Shown here piece after piece: positions 25,081 through 33,777 of a DNA stretch of 64,000 bases. The first letter of the stretch is position 1, and each line of letters begins with the position of its first letter. Position numbers and translations under genes: made by a program. The notes below the pieces were generated by a model, which saw only the letters and a list, made by a program, of their open reading frames with translations, had not been told where the DNA came from and searched no databases. Origin of the DNA: DATEDA01 sp963744255 (lineage in GTDB: Bacteria; Pseudomonadota; Gammaproteobacteria; Burkholderiales; SG8-39); assembly GCA_963744255.1 (NCBI GenBank), contig CAVUSZ010000047.1:62001-126000 (forward strand), read 5' to 3'.

Positions 25081-27232
25081 AGCGTCGGGAGCAACCTGCG
25101 CGGCAAGCTACCTCGCGGATGCGGTCGTGATACGTCTCGATCCGCTCCGACGAGCCGCTGCTGCGAATGAAGTGGGAGGAGCGGAGCATCGCCACGAGCG
25201 ACTGCCTCGCGCGCGCGACCCCGCACGCGGCGCAGACGAGCTCGGGCGCCATCGGCCGGCCGCAGATCGCCAGCGTCTCGAGGAAACGGCGCGCATCCGA
25301 TGAGAGCGTGCCGAGCCGCGTATCGAACATCTCCGCAAAGGTTGGCGCCCGACTCGGTTCCATCCTGTTGACGCCAGCGTAGCGGGCCAACTGCTCCAGA
25401 ACAAACGGACTGCCGCCCGCTTCGCGGGTAATCCGCAGTTTTTGGGCTTCGCTGAGCGGCGAATCGGCTGGAAGCAGCGCGCCGACGAGCTCGCTCGCTT
25501 CCGTCTCGGGCATCGGCTCGAGGGGGAGGGGTGCCCACATGTCCCGATCGCCGCCTTCGAGCAGCTTGCGAAGGAATGGCTTGCCGGCGACTTCTTCACT
25601 GCGGAACGACACCACGGTGAGCAGGCGAGGAGCATTCGGCGGCCGCAGCAGTTCCTCGAGCAACAGCGCTCCATCGAGGTCCGCCCATTGCAGGTCGTCG
25701 ATGGCGATGACCAGTCGCCGGCGATCAGCAATGCGGACGAGAAGCTCGCGCAACGCCTCGAACGCAAGGCGTCTCAACAGGACGGGCTCGGAGATCGCCG
25801 GTTCCCGCTCACGACATGCCTTGGCTATGGCCGGAACCCGCAGCATCACCGGGAACAGTCGCGGCAGCGCGACGACATCGTGCGGCAGCACGCTCTCGAC
25901 CGCCGGCTGCGACAGCGACACCATGTAGCGCGACAGGCTGTCGACAACGCCGTCGAGCGCCTTGTACGGGACCGACTCGTGCTCGTAGCAGTGCCCGGAG
26001 AGCACGACGACGTCGTCGCGTGCCATCAGGCGGCCGAGAAAGGACCGCACCAGCGCGCTCTTGCCGATTCCAGACGGACCGCACACGTACACGGCCGCCG
26101 CGCGGCCACGGGTGACCGTCAGGTATGCGTCGTCGAGAACCTCGAGCTCGCGTGCGCGGCCGATGAACAGCGCATCCGCGTGCGGCCCCGCCGCTTCTTC
26201 GGGCGCGGACGCAGCCACCGGGCTGCAACCAATTCCGCGGAGCGCGTCTCGACCGGACAATCGCCGCGCCGGATCGCGACGCATCAGCCCCATGCAGATC
26301 GAGCTGAGATCAGCGGGCACATCGGGCATGAGCTCCGAGGGAGACGGTGGATCGCATTCCCTCTTGCGGAGGAGCACCTCGATCAGCGGACCTCGGAAAG
26401 GGATTTCCCCTGTCAGCGCTTCGTACAGCGTCGCGCCCACGCCGTACCAGTCGCCAGCCTCGGAAGGAGGCATGCCGGAGCTCTCTTCGGGCGACACATA
26501 CGCGGGTGTTCCACCGATGATGTGCTCGGCGCCGCCGAGGTTGTCAGGGAAAAGCTCCGCGATCAGACCGAAGTCGAGTATCACGACGCGCCCCTCCGGC
26601 GTCACCAGCACATTGGACGGTTTGATATCTCGATGGAGCTTTCCCAAGCGGTGCAGCGCCGAGACCCCGTCCACCAGTTGTCGAAGCGCGGACGTCAGGC
26701 GATCGATCGACAAAGACGCTCCCGGGCCTCCCCTCACGTACTCCACGAAGTTGACGCCCTTCACGAGCTCCATCGTGAAAAAGCAACGTGCGTCTTCGAC
26801 GACGAGCTCGTAGAGGCAGACCACGTTCGGATGTGCCACATCGGCGAGGCTTCGGAACTCTTGTTTCAGCCGGTAGACGCCGGCTGGGGTGGCGTGACGC
26901 AGGGTCTTGAGCGCCACGATTTCGGCGCGGGCGAGATCCTGAACCTCGTAGACCACTCCCATTCCGCCCGCACCCAGACATCGCAGCAGCGTAAAGCGCT
27001 CGGTGCCGGAAAAATCGTCGTCGGCGAGCGGCGGAGGCGCTAAGAGCTCAACCGGTCGTTCCAGGAAGGAGCTAGCTTTCTGGTGAGCGTCCAGCAAGCG
27101 CTGCACTTCGGGACGAAGCGCGGGGTCGCCCGCACACGCCTGATGCAGATAGCTTTGGCGCGCGGCAGGGCTCCTTCCGTAACGCTTCGTCGAACAGGGC
27201 CCGCAGCCGCTGGTGCCGCTCGGTGTTCTCAA
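25028..27232 (-). CDS. Ser/Thr protein kinase with AAA-type ATPase domain (N-terminal part)
   Basis: The kinase domain has the Gly-rich loop CLGAGGMGVVYE, the Lys in VALKTL, the catalytic HRDIKPSNV and the DFGLIAE activation segment. It is followed by an ATPase domain with Walker A (GPSGIGKSALV) and Walker B-like LVIAIDDLQWAD, as in PknK/bacterial-transcriptional-activator type proteins. The true start is probably ATG 27236 (MVENTERHQRLRALFDEALRKEP). An extra base near 27169 separates that start from AARQSYLHQACAGDPALRPEV, so the TTG at 27232 is only nominal. With the TPR half it would form a protein of about 1,280 residues. It is divergent from an ECF sigma gene, a pairing common in Acidobacteria, so transfer is plausible. 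Confidence 0.8.
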   Translation of the reverse strand: MRTPSGTSGCGPCSTKRYGRSPAARQSYLHQACAGDPALRPEVQRLLDAHQKASSFLERPVELLAPPPLADDDFSGTERFTLLRCLGAGGMGVVYEVQDLARAEIVALKTLRHATPAGVYRLKQEFRSLADVAHPNVVCLYELVVEDARCFFTMELVKGVNFVEYVRGGPGASLSIDRLTSALRQLVDGVSALHRLGKLHRDIKPSNVLVTPEGRVVILDFGLIAELFPDNLGGAEHIIGGTPAYVSPEESSGMPPSEAGDWYGVGATLYEALTGEIPFRGPLIEVLLRKRECDPPSPSELMPDVPADLSSICMGLMRRDPARRLSGRDALRGIGCSPVAASAPEEAAGPHADALFIGRARELEVLDDAYLTVTRGRAAAVYVCGPSGIGKSALVRSFLGRLMARDDVVVLSGHCYEHESVPYKALDGVVDSLSRYMVSLSQPAVESVLPHDVVALPRLFPVMLRVPAIAKACREREPAISEPVLLRRLAFEALRELLVRIADRRRLVIAIDDLQWADLDGALLLEELLRPPNAPRLLTVVSFRSEEVAGKPFLRKLLEGGDRDMWAPLPLEPMPETEASELVGALLPADSPLSEAQKLRITREAGGSPFVLEQLARYAGVNRMEPSRAPTFAEMFDTRLGTLSSDARRFLETLAICGRPMAPELVCAACGVARARQSLVAMLRSSHFIRSSGSSERIETYHDRIREVACRAGCSRRCASNPRPHGADACREAK

Positions 27233-27267
27233 CCATTGGGCCGATCTTGGTCCGTGTACGCGACGAG

Positions 27268-27296
27268 GTCAACGACCGGCAACGGTTGCGTATACT
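27268..27296 (+). promoter_or_regulatory. Candidate promoter for the ECF sigma gene
   Basis: TATACT (27291-27296) is a good -10 hexamer 35 bases before the sigma factor ATG. The best -35 at 17-base spacing is a poor GTCAAC (27268-27273). Only the -10 is convincing. Confidence 0.3.
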
Positions 27297-27331
27297 GGGA
27301 GGCGGCGCCGTAGTCGGCAGCCGCACCCCAC

Positions 27332-27910
27332 ATGTCCAAGCCTGCCTCGAGCGATGTCACGACGCTGCTCGGAGAGCTGCGCCGTGGGAACGAAAAGGCG
27401 CGAGACGAGCTGGTGACGCTGGTTTACCCGGAGCTGCGGCGCATCGCCGCTCGCTATCTGCGGCAGGAACGGGCCGGTCACACGCTGCGACCGACGGGGC
27501 TGGTCCATGAGGTGTACATGCGGCTGATCGGCCGGGAGCACGCGAACTGGCAGAACCGGGCCCACTTCTTCGCGGCCGTCGCGCGTGAAATGCGGCATCT
27601 GTTGGTGGACTACGCACGCGCGCGAAACGCGAAAAAACGCGCCGCCGGGAATGTGCGCATTTCGCTGAACGAGGTCGACGCCACCGCCGATGCTCGCGAG
27701 GAAGATCTCGTGGCGCTCGACGAAGCGCTCTCCCGACTGGAAGCGATCGACCCTCGCGCCAGCCGGGTCGTGGAGCTGCGGTTCTTCACCGGTCTGAGCG
27801 AACGCGAAACGGCGGCGGCCCTGGAGATCTCGATCTCGACCTTGAAGCGCGACTGGAACTTCGCGAAAGCGTGGCTCTTCGATCAGCTCAGTACGCGTGC
27901 CGTGGAATAG
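27332..27910 (+). CDS. ECF sigma factor, TIGR02999-like
   Basis: 192-residue sigma factor of the ECF type often paired with large Ser/Thr kinases. Region 2 is seen as LVTLVYPELRRIAARYLRQER...LVHEVYMRLI plus NRAHFFAAVAREMRHLLVDYARAR. Region 4 is LDEALSRLEAIDPRASRVVELRFFTGLSERETAAALEIS followed by STLKRDWNFAKAWL. No anti-sigma gene is adjacent; the divergent kinase is the likely partner. The frame is intact, and the gene is convergent with the haem peroxidase, 19 bases apart. Confidence 0.9.
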   Translation: MSKPASSDVTTLLGELRRGNEKARDELVTLVYPELRRIAARYLRQERAGHTLRPTGLVHEVYMRLIGREHANWQNRAHFFAAVAREMRHLLVDYARARNAKKRAAGNVRISLNEVDATADAREEDLVALDEALSRLEAIDPRASRVVELRFFTGLSERETAAALEISISTLKRDWNFAKAWLFDQLSTRAVE

Positions 27911-27929
27911 GCCTGGCGAGCGCGTGTGT

Positions 27930-29570
27930 CTACTGACGACGGCTGGCGGGATCGACACCGGCAAACGTCAACAGATCGACCATCCCGAAGGTTCCCGGAG
28001 CGCGGCTTGGCAAGGTCGGCCTCCAGCTCCGGTTTCGCCGCAAGTAGGAGTTCCCAGCGAGCGTCAGCAAACCGAGAAACACCTCCCCTACGATTCGAGC
28101 TCCGACGCCGGCCAATCGCGCGCCGCCGCTCAACTCGGCCTCCTTCAACACGTAGTACCACAGCGGCGTGTCCGATTCGAATCCCACGCCGAGCACGGCA
28201 AGCTCACCGAGCTCGCCTGGACTGAGCGCCCGCACGCGCATGGCGCGGGCGATCGCTTGACCCGAGGGAAGCGACCAGGTCAGGTGGCGAAGCAGGTTTC
28301 GCTGGGGGAGCGCGGTCGGTCGGTCGCCGCTCGCAATCGCCCCAAGCGGTAGATTGAACAGAGGGCTCGAGATCTTCGTGTCGACGATCTTGGGCGGCCG
28401 CACGTTCGCCGACTGATCACCGCCAAAATCGAAGAACGTCTGCCACCCGATGAAGCGCCTGGGTGCCCGTGCACCGCCGCGCAGATCAACCGGGTCGCGC
28501 TGACCCTCTCCGGCCGGATCGAAGATGAACCCAAAGAACGGACGGCCGCCGTCGCCGGCGAGATTCGCGCGGTACGACGGCCTCACCAGGCTGTGTCCGA
28601 AGCGATACGCGGCGGCCTGGAACTCCACCGGAATGCTCTGCTGGCCCGGCCGCGGCGTATAGAACCGTGGTCCATGCGAGAGGATGTCGTTCACGAGTGA
28701 CCGGCCGATGATTTGGGGCAGGAACTCGTTGACGATGATCCAGTGATAGTGCCAGGTGACCAATCGGCGCGCTTCCAGGAAGACGGCTCGCCGCCGGTCG
28801 TCTTCTTCGCGTTCCCGCAGCCTGAAGCCTCCCTCCGCAAGGAGCGCGGCGACCAGCCGGCGGTCCTCTCCATCGTCGCGCAGCCTGTCGACCACGCGAT
28901 TGTGGAACAGCACGAACGCGACCTGCAATCCCGAGATCATCAGGTTCTCGTCGTTGCGTGGGTCGGCGATGATCGCTCGTCCGTCGGCCCCGCGCGGCAA
29001 GTCTTCGAACAGCCCGCCGTGCTCCACCTTGAATTTGGCGTGGTCCGCAGGATCGTAGAGCTCGGGGTTCGACGCGAATCCCCCGCCATAGACCGAATCC
29101 AGATCGAATGCGGGTGTACGGGTATTCGACGCGCGCTCTGGCCGCGTGGGTTCGCCAAGCCTCGAGCTCGCGTCGAAGGTCATATCGTGGTCGAGGAACT
29201 GCCCGAGGAACGTGACACCCGCAGTCGCCGCCGGGTTGTCACGATTGTGTGGACTCAGCTCCGGGTTCGTGATGAGACGGATCGGACCTTCGTGCAGCGG
29301 GTCCCTGGCGTCCATCAGCCCACCGGGCGCACCGAGCTCCATCAGCGCTGCCTGGATCCGGGGCGTTGGTTCCGCGAACGAGGGCAGATCGAACATGCGG
29401 CTGAACCGATCGGAGCGAGTCGCAACTCGGTGTCCCTCCAGGTTTTGTGCGAAGCTCTTCAGCGGCAGAAGCGCTGTCCCCGCGGCTCCCGCGGCAACGC
29501 TCGCGAGAAAGCGCCGTCGAGTAAGGTCGGCGGTCCGATGCGTGCGGTCGTCGTGCCTGTTCATGAGCAT
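27930..29570 (-). CDS. Tat-exported haem peroxidase (animal-type peroxidase superfamily)
   Basis: 546-residue oxidoreductase of the peroxidase-cyclooxygenase superfamily. A Tat signal (LTRRRFLASVAAGAAG) predicts export of a folded enzyme. FLGQFLDHDMTFD carries the distal His with the adjacent Asp typical of covalently bound haem. YRFGHSLVRP carries the proximal His. LQVAFVLFHNRVVDRL and RRLVTWHYHWIIVNEFLP are conserved helices. Bacterial members may make hypohalous acids or oxidise organics; the substrate is unknown. ATG 29564 (MNRHDD) is an equally good start. It shares the island with a di-haem cytochrome c peroxidase. Confidence 0.87.
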   Translation of the reverse strand: MLMNRHDDRTHRTADLTRRRFLASVAAGAAGTALLPLKSFAQNLEGHRVATRSDRFSRMFDLPSFAEPTPRIQAALMELGAPGGLMDARDPLHEGPIRLITNPELSPHNRDNPAATAGVTFLGQFLDHDMTFDASSRLGEPTRPERASNTRTPAFDLDSVYGGGFASNPELYDPADHAKFKVEHGGLFEDLPRGADGRAIIADPRNDENLMISGLQVAFVLFHNRVVDRLRDDGEDRRLVAALLAEGGFRLREREEDDRRRAVFLEARRLVTWHYHWIIVNEFLPQIIGRSLVNDILSHGPRFYTPRPGQQSIPVEFQAAAYRFGHSLVRPSYRANLAGDGGRPFFGFIFDPAGEGQRDPVDLRGGARAPRRFIGWQTFFDFGGDQSANVRPPKIVDTKISSPLFNLPLGAIASGDRPTALPQRNLLRHLTWSLPSGQAIARAMRVRALSPGELGELAVLGVGFESDTPLWYYVLKEAELSGGARLAGVGARIVGEVFLGLLTLAGNSYLRRNRSWRPTLPSRAPGTFGMVDLLTFAGVDPASRRQ

Positions 29571-29929
29571 CCTCCCATCGTTCTGGTGACTCGCGTCTCA
29601 GGGTCCGTGTCGGGCGCGCCAGCTCACAGCGCAAGCGCCGTGCCGAGCGGCACACGGCTCGTCGTGTTCCTATCTTTTGAATGAGTTAGAGAGCGGAGAG
29701 GGAAGCGGAGACGCCGCAAGACGGGTGCAACAAATCTTGATGACGCAGGTGACGAGCACTAGTGTGAACATGCTCCACCGAGGGCAGACGAGCATTTGGG
29801 GACGCGGCGCGTGCAATGGGTATTGCACCCGCAGCGTACGCGGCGACGGTACCCACGCGAGCCCGCTGTACTTCCGGGGCGACAACGAGCGGTTCCTGTC
29901 GCTGGCGGTCGGGAGTCCTGCCGGCGCTG
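29571..29929. other. Region without a recognisable gene
   Basis: Upstream of the peroxidase gene. Short open frames occur in all directions but none has family resemblance or a good ribosome site. The right end may contain more of the decayed kinase described next, too degraded to align by eye. Confidence 0.4.
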
Positions 29930-30086
29930 ACAGCCGTCGCCAGGCGCCGAATCGGTACGGTGCAAGACCACCCCCGCCGGGGCGCGAGCTTCAGCGACAG
30001 GCGGAAGAGCGGAGGTCCGCTAGCACATCAAGAACCCCGCTTGCATGACCCGCATCCTGGCCTCTGGCTTCCTCGACGCGACGTAG
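29930..30086 (+). pseudogene. Decayed C-terminal fragment of a second kinase-ATPase-TPR gene
   Basis: Translated in three successive frames, this stretch reproduces the end of the protein encoded at 23389-25080: TAVARRRIGTVQDH, then GRELQRQAEER, then HIKNPACMTRILASGFLDAT and a stop. The intact gene has AAVARRRIGALQDD, GRELQRQAEEW and HIKNPACMTRMLAPGFPDVA. DNA identity over the last 36 bases is high (only a few differences). Orientation is opposite to the intact gene. It is the tail of a second copy, left by deletion and frameshifts. Confidence 0.72.
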
Positions 30087-30214
30087 ACGAGCGGGTGGCG
30101 TGACCTGTTTTCTCAGCCGTTTTCGCCTGTAGCCATGAAGGAAACGGCGATGACCCAGCGTCATTCCCGTTGCTCGCGATGGCTCGCTCCAGCAAGTCAT
30201 CAAGGGAGGAAATC

Positions 30215-30502
30215 GTGGAAGTTCTGCTGAACATTCTTGTCGAATTGGGGTTCCTGGGTTCGATTGGGCTGCTACTCTGGGGCATGGTGCTGTGCGCGAT
30301 GCTCAGGTTCGGTGACGGGAGCCACCGACGGCTCGCCCGACCACGCGATCGCGAATTCGGCGTCCAGCCGGCCAGCGGCTCACCGGACCTCGCCCATCCG
30401 CATCTTGACGACACGCCAGAATTCAGTCTCTCAAGACCGGAAAACCACGTGCTGGCGCGTCCTGCGAGATCGTTGCGGGACCACTTATCCACCGAGCGAT
30501 AG
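30215..30502 (+). CDS. Small hypothetical membrane protein
   Basis: A 95-residue frame beginning at GTG 30215, preceded by a strong ribosome site (GGGAGGA, 5 bases upstream). The N-terminal 32 residues (VLLNILVELGFLGSIGLLLWGMVLCAML) form one convincing membrane helix. The rest is charged and Pro/Arg-rich with no recognised domain. The helix plus ribosome site make translation plausible. No family is recognised. It may be the start of a longer, damaged gene. Confidence 0.45.
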   Translation: MEVLLNILVELGFLGSIGLLLWGMVLCAMLRFGDGSHRRLARPRDREFGVQPASGSPDLAHPHLDDTPEFSLSRPENHVLARPARSLRDHLSTER

Positions 30503-30621
30503 CTTGGCGGCCGCCTCAGCCGCGCCTTGGCCGTTCGAGGCGCGCAGGATCGTTGTCGTCTCGATTCTCGAGCACGCGGTTCGTGCAAGACCGGCCCCGT
30601 CCTTGAGCCGAAACCACCCTC

Positions 30622-30945
30622 TTAGCGATCGAGCGGCAACAGCTTGAAGCGCTTCCGACGGGAGCGCAAGGCACGGTGCTGCTCGACAATCCGATAGAGG
30701 AGGGTTTGCTCCGGCCCAGTGGCGCCGGTAGCGGCCCGCGCCTGCCCCTGCTCGGCGATCCGTGCCGCTACATGGCGGGACATGCGCCCCGTCCTTGCGA
30801 GACTGTATGTCTGCACGAACTGTTTCGTGCCGGATTTCCGCCTGTACTGGGGGCCGTGCGGCCGCGTGCGCCTGAGCAAGTAGCACAAAAGACCGATGCC
30901 GAAAGGTAGATGGACAACGTGTTGAACCATCGATACTTTGGTCAT
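30622..30945 (-). CDS. Hypothetical protein, doubtful
   Basis: 107-residue frame (MTKVSMVQHVVHLPFGIG...), basic, with one short hydrophobic stretch near the N-terminus and an Arg/Lys-rich C-terminus (SRRKRFKLL). The ribosome site is weak (GAGAAG). It lies alone in the 550 bases between the small membrane protein and the cytochrome c peroxidase gene, the rest of which holds nothing recognisable. It could be chance. Confidence 0.25.
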   Translation of the reverse strand: MTKVSMVQHVVHLPFGIGLLCYLLRRTRPHGPQYRRKSGTKQFVQTYSLARTGRMSRHVAARIAEQGQARAATGATGPEQTLLYRIVEQHRALRSRRKRFKLLPLDR

Positions 30946-31049
30946 TTCGCTTCTCAGGTCGCTTTGTGGCGTCATCCCGCGGTGGCCGGCGATCCCTGTC
31001 GAAGGAAGCACGTTGCCATGGTTCAGGAGTTTCTCGAGGAAAGGGTGCG

Positions 31050-32054
31050 GTGACTAACGCTAGCCGACACGCTTTGCCTGCGGACCTCGCGCTATCCATC
31101 GCCTTCGCGCTAGCGATTCTGTGGAGAGGGGCGGCTGCTCAGGTGCCCGAACCAATTGCACCTCTGCCGCTGACCATCGCCGTGGATTCCGCCCGGGCGT
31201 CAATTGGCGAACGATTGTTTCACGACGTCCGACTCGCGCACGACAACGCGCGGTCTTGCGCCACCTGCCATCCGCTCGACAAGGGCGGCGCGCAGCCGCG
31301 CCGCCGCGCAAGTGCCGCAAGTGGTGAACGGCTCCCGCGCAACATCCCAACGATCTTCAACGTGGGATTCAATTTTTCTTTCAATTGGGACGGCGCCGTC
31401 AACAGCTTGGAGGCTCATGCTGAATCAGTGTTGCTCAGCCCTAAGGTAATGAATACGACGTGGCCGGAGTTGCTGGCGAAACTACGAGCGGACTCCGACT
31501 ACGTCACGGCTTTTGGCGCCACATACCGACAAGGCATCACCCGGGCCAACGTGCTCGATGCTCTAGCGAGCTTCGAGCGATCCCTGATCACACCCAATTC
31601 GCGCTTCGATCGCTATCTGCGAGGCGAGGGAGACGCGCTAACCATGGGGGAGCAGCAGGGGTACCAGCTGTTCAAGTCCTACGGATGCGTGGCCTGTCAT
31701 CAAGGCATGAACGTCGGCGGCAACCTGTTCCAGAAATTCGGCGTATTCCAAGCACCCGAAGCCTCGCGTCCGGCCGACGGCGTTATTGATCTGGGGCGGT
31801 ATAGCGTGACGAAGGTTGCCAGAGACCGCGAGGTCTTTCGAGTGCCGAGCCTGCGCAATGTCGCGGCGACGGCGCCTTATTTCCATGATGGACGAGCGGC
31901 CACGCTCGAGGTCGCGGTAGACACGATGGCCAGGATGCAGCTGGGGAGGCAGCTCACCGAGGATGAGATCGCCTTGATCGTTCAGTTTCTACACACCCTG
32001 ACCGGTGAATGGCGGGGCAAACCGTTGCCAGTAGGCACATCGGTGACGCAGTGA
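31050..32054 (+). CDS. Di-haem cytochrome c peroxidase (MauG/CcpA family)
   Basis: Periplasmic di-haem enzyme that reduces hydrogen peroxide with electrons from small cytochromes, or oxidises protein substrates like MauG. An N-terminal signal/anchor (ADLALSIAFALAILWRGAAA) precedes haem 1 (CATCH) and haem 2 (CVACH); FNVGFNFSFNWDGAV and VPSLRNVAATAPYFHDGRA are typical. GTG 31050 is chosen because GAGGAAAG precedes it. The stop overlaps the histidine kinase start (GTGA), so peroxidase and sensor are translationally coupled. Confidence 0.88.
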   Translation: MTNASRHALPADLALSIAFALAILWRGAAAQVPEPIAPLPLTIAVDSARASIGERLFHDVRLAHDNARSCATCHPLDKGGAQPRRRASAASGERLPRNIPTIFNVGFNFSFNWDGAVNSLEAHAESVLLSPKVMNTTWPELLAKLRADSDYVTAFGATYRQGITRANVLDALASFERSLITPNSRFDRYLRGEGDALTMGEQQGYQLFKSYGCVACHQGMNVGGNLFQKFGVFQAPEASRPADGVIDLGRYSVTKVARDREVFRVPSLRNVAATAPYFHDGRAATLEVAVDTMARMQLGRQLTEDEIALIVQFLHTLTGEWRGKPLPVGTSVTQ

Positions 32055-33754
32055 CGCGCGGAGCGTGGCAACCTTTTTCGATCGTCGTCGGGCTGCTGCT
32101 GCTGCTCACCTATTTTCTCATCCAAAGCAGCGGGCCCGACTTGACGCTGCGCGCGCGGATGCAGGAGGCGTTTCAGAGCTTCGCGCTGCACGATGCGGAG
32201 CTCACGCGCGATGTGTTGTTGGTCCGCGCCGGGTTGCTCCCTAGCTACGATTCGCTGGCAGCCACCAGCCGAGAATGGTCCAGGGATCTGGAAACCGTGC
32301 GTCGGGAAAGCGCGAGCGGCTCGCGCGAGGCCGCGACCGCATTGAGGGAGCCAATCGAAGCCCTCGCCTTGGCCGTGCAGCAGAAACAGACGCTGATCGA
32401 GAACTTCAAATCCGACAATGCTTTGCTGCGAAACTCACTCATCTATTTTGACCGCGCGGGACAAGCTCCGCGCTCACAAAGCGACCGCGAAACCGCATTC
32501 ATCTCGGAAATCGGCGTTCTCTCACGCGCCATGCTGAAGTTCACCGTAGCGCCCGAGCCCAGCTCGAACGTGGATATCCGGAATGTGTTGGACGGCATGT
32601 CGAAGTTGCCTCTGTCGAAGGAACTAGATGACTTGGTCGCCCACGGCCAGCTTGTCTCGCAGGAGCTCCCGAAAGTCGACAGGCAATTGCGCGAGATCAT
32701 CGGCGCTCCCACCGCCCCGCATGCGCACGCGGTGCAGAACGCGGTGCTGCAGTACTCGAGGGAAGCCGAGGCGCGCGCGCAGGTGTTCCGATTTCTGCTG
32801 TACTTTGCCGCGCTCGTCCTGCTTGGCTACCTGGTCTATCAGTTCGTTCGGCTGCGTCGCACTGCGGTGGAGTTGCATCGCGCCAATGAAGAGCTGACCC
32901 GCAAGATCGCCGAGCGCAACCGCTTGCGAGAGGCGAACCGGCAGCAGGAACTGCAGCTCATCCAGGCGAACAAGATGAGCGCCTTGGGAATACTGGCGTC
33001 GGGTGTGGCGCATGAGATCAACAACCCGAACCAGCTGGTCCTGACCAACGCCAGTGTGCTCACGAAAGTGTGGGAGGACGCAGTCGGGATTCTGGATAGG
33101 TTTCAGCGCGGAAACGGCGAATTTACGCTCGCGCGTTTGTCGTACGCTGAGATGCGAGAAACGGTCGCGACACTCATCCGCGATGTCAATGCAGGCGCCC
33201 TGCGGATCGGGCGAATCGTCGACGACCTGAAGAATTTTGCTCGCCCCGGAGCACGAGGGGTCCCCGACGCCTTTCAGCTGAACGATGCCGTGCGGCGAGC
33301 AATGCGCTTGCTCGCGCACCTGATCAACCGACGCACCGCCAAGCTCCGCACGAATCTCGCGCTCAACTTGCCGCCGATACGGGGGGATACCCAGCAAGTC
33401 GAGCAGATCGTGATCAACATCGTGGTCAATGCACTGGAGGCGTTGCCCGATCGCGACCGCGCTGTCACGGTTTCGACGTTCTTCGCAGCGGATGATGGCG
33501 CAGTAGTCCTCGAGGTGCGCGACGAGGGCATCGGGATCGCACCGGAACACCTCGAGCGCCTGTGCGATCCTTTCTTCACGACCAAGCAGGAAACCGGGGG
33601 CACCGGCCTCGGCCTGGCGATTTGCCTCTCCCTCGCGCGTGCGCACAAGGGCTGCCTCGAGTTCGACTCCGAACCGGGCAAGGGCACGCGCGTCCTCGTC
33701 AGGTTCCGATGCCTCGACGAGCCGGTAGCGCTGTACGCAGAAGCGACGGCTTGA
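32051..33754 (+). CDS. Sensor histidine kinase with DAHL-like periplasmic domain
   Basis: 567-residue membrane kinase. TM1 lies near residues 8-25 (FSIVVGLLLLLTYFLI). About 230 all-helical periplasmic residues resemble the double all-helical ligand-binding (DAHL) domain (LRARMQEAFQSFALHDAELTRDVL...). TM2 is VFRFLLYFAALVLLGYLVYQ. A cytoplasmic coiled coil leads to the H-box GVAHEINNPNQ with H321. N-box VNALEALPDRD, G1 DEGIGI and G2 GTGLGLAI are intact. The GTG start overlaps the peroxidase stop. Its partner is the sigma-54 activator immediately downstream, and periplasmic redox or peroxide status is a plausible but unproven input. Confidence 0.87.
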   Translation: MTRGAWQPFSIVVGLLLLLTYFLIQSSGPDLTLRARMQEAFQSFALHDAELTRDVLLVRAGLLPSYDSLAATSREWSRDLETVRRESASGSREAATALREPIEALALAVQQKQTLIENFKSDNALLRNSLIYFDRAGQAPRSQSDRETAFISEIGVLSRAMLKFTVAPEPSSNVDIRNVLDGMSKLPLSKELDDLVAHGQLVSQELPKVDRQLREIIGAPTAPHAHAVQNAVLQYSREAEARAQVFRFLLYFAALVLLGYLVYQFVRLRRTAVELHRANEELTRKIAERNRLREANRQQELQLIQANKMSALGILASGVAHEINNPNQLVLTNASVLTKVWEDAVGILDRFQRGNGEFTLARLSYAEMRETVATLIRDVNAGALRIGRIVDDLKNFARPGARGVPDAFQLNDAVRRAMRLLAHLINRRTAKLRTNLALNLPPIRGDTQQVEQIVINIVVNALEALPDRDRAVTVSTFFAADDGAVVLEVRDEGIGIAPEHLERLCDPFFTTKQETGGTGLGLAICLSLARAHKGCLEFDSEPGKGTRVLVRFRCLDEPVALYAEATA

Positions 33755-33777
33755 CGGCGAAAGCGCACTAACTGGCC

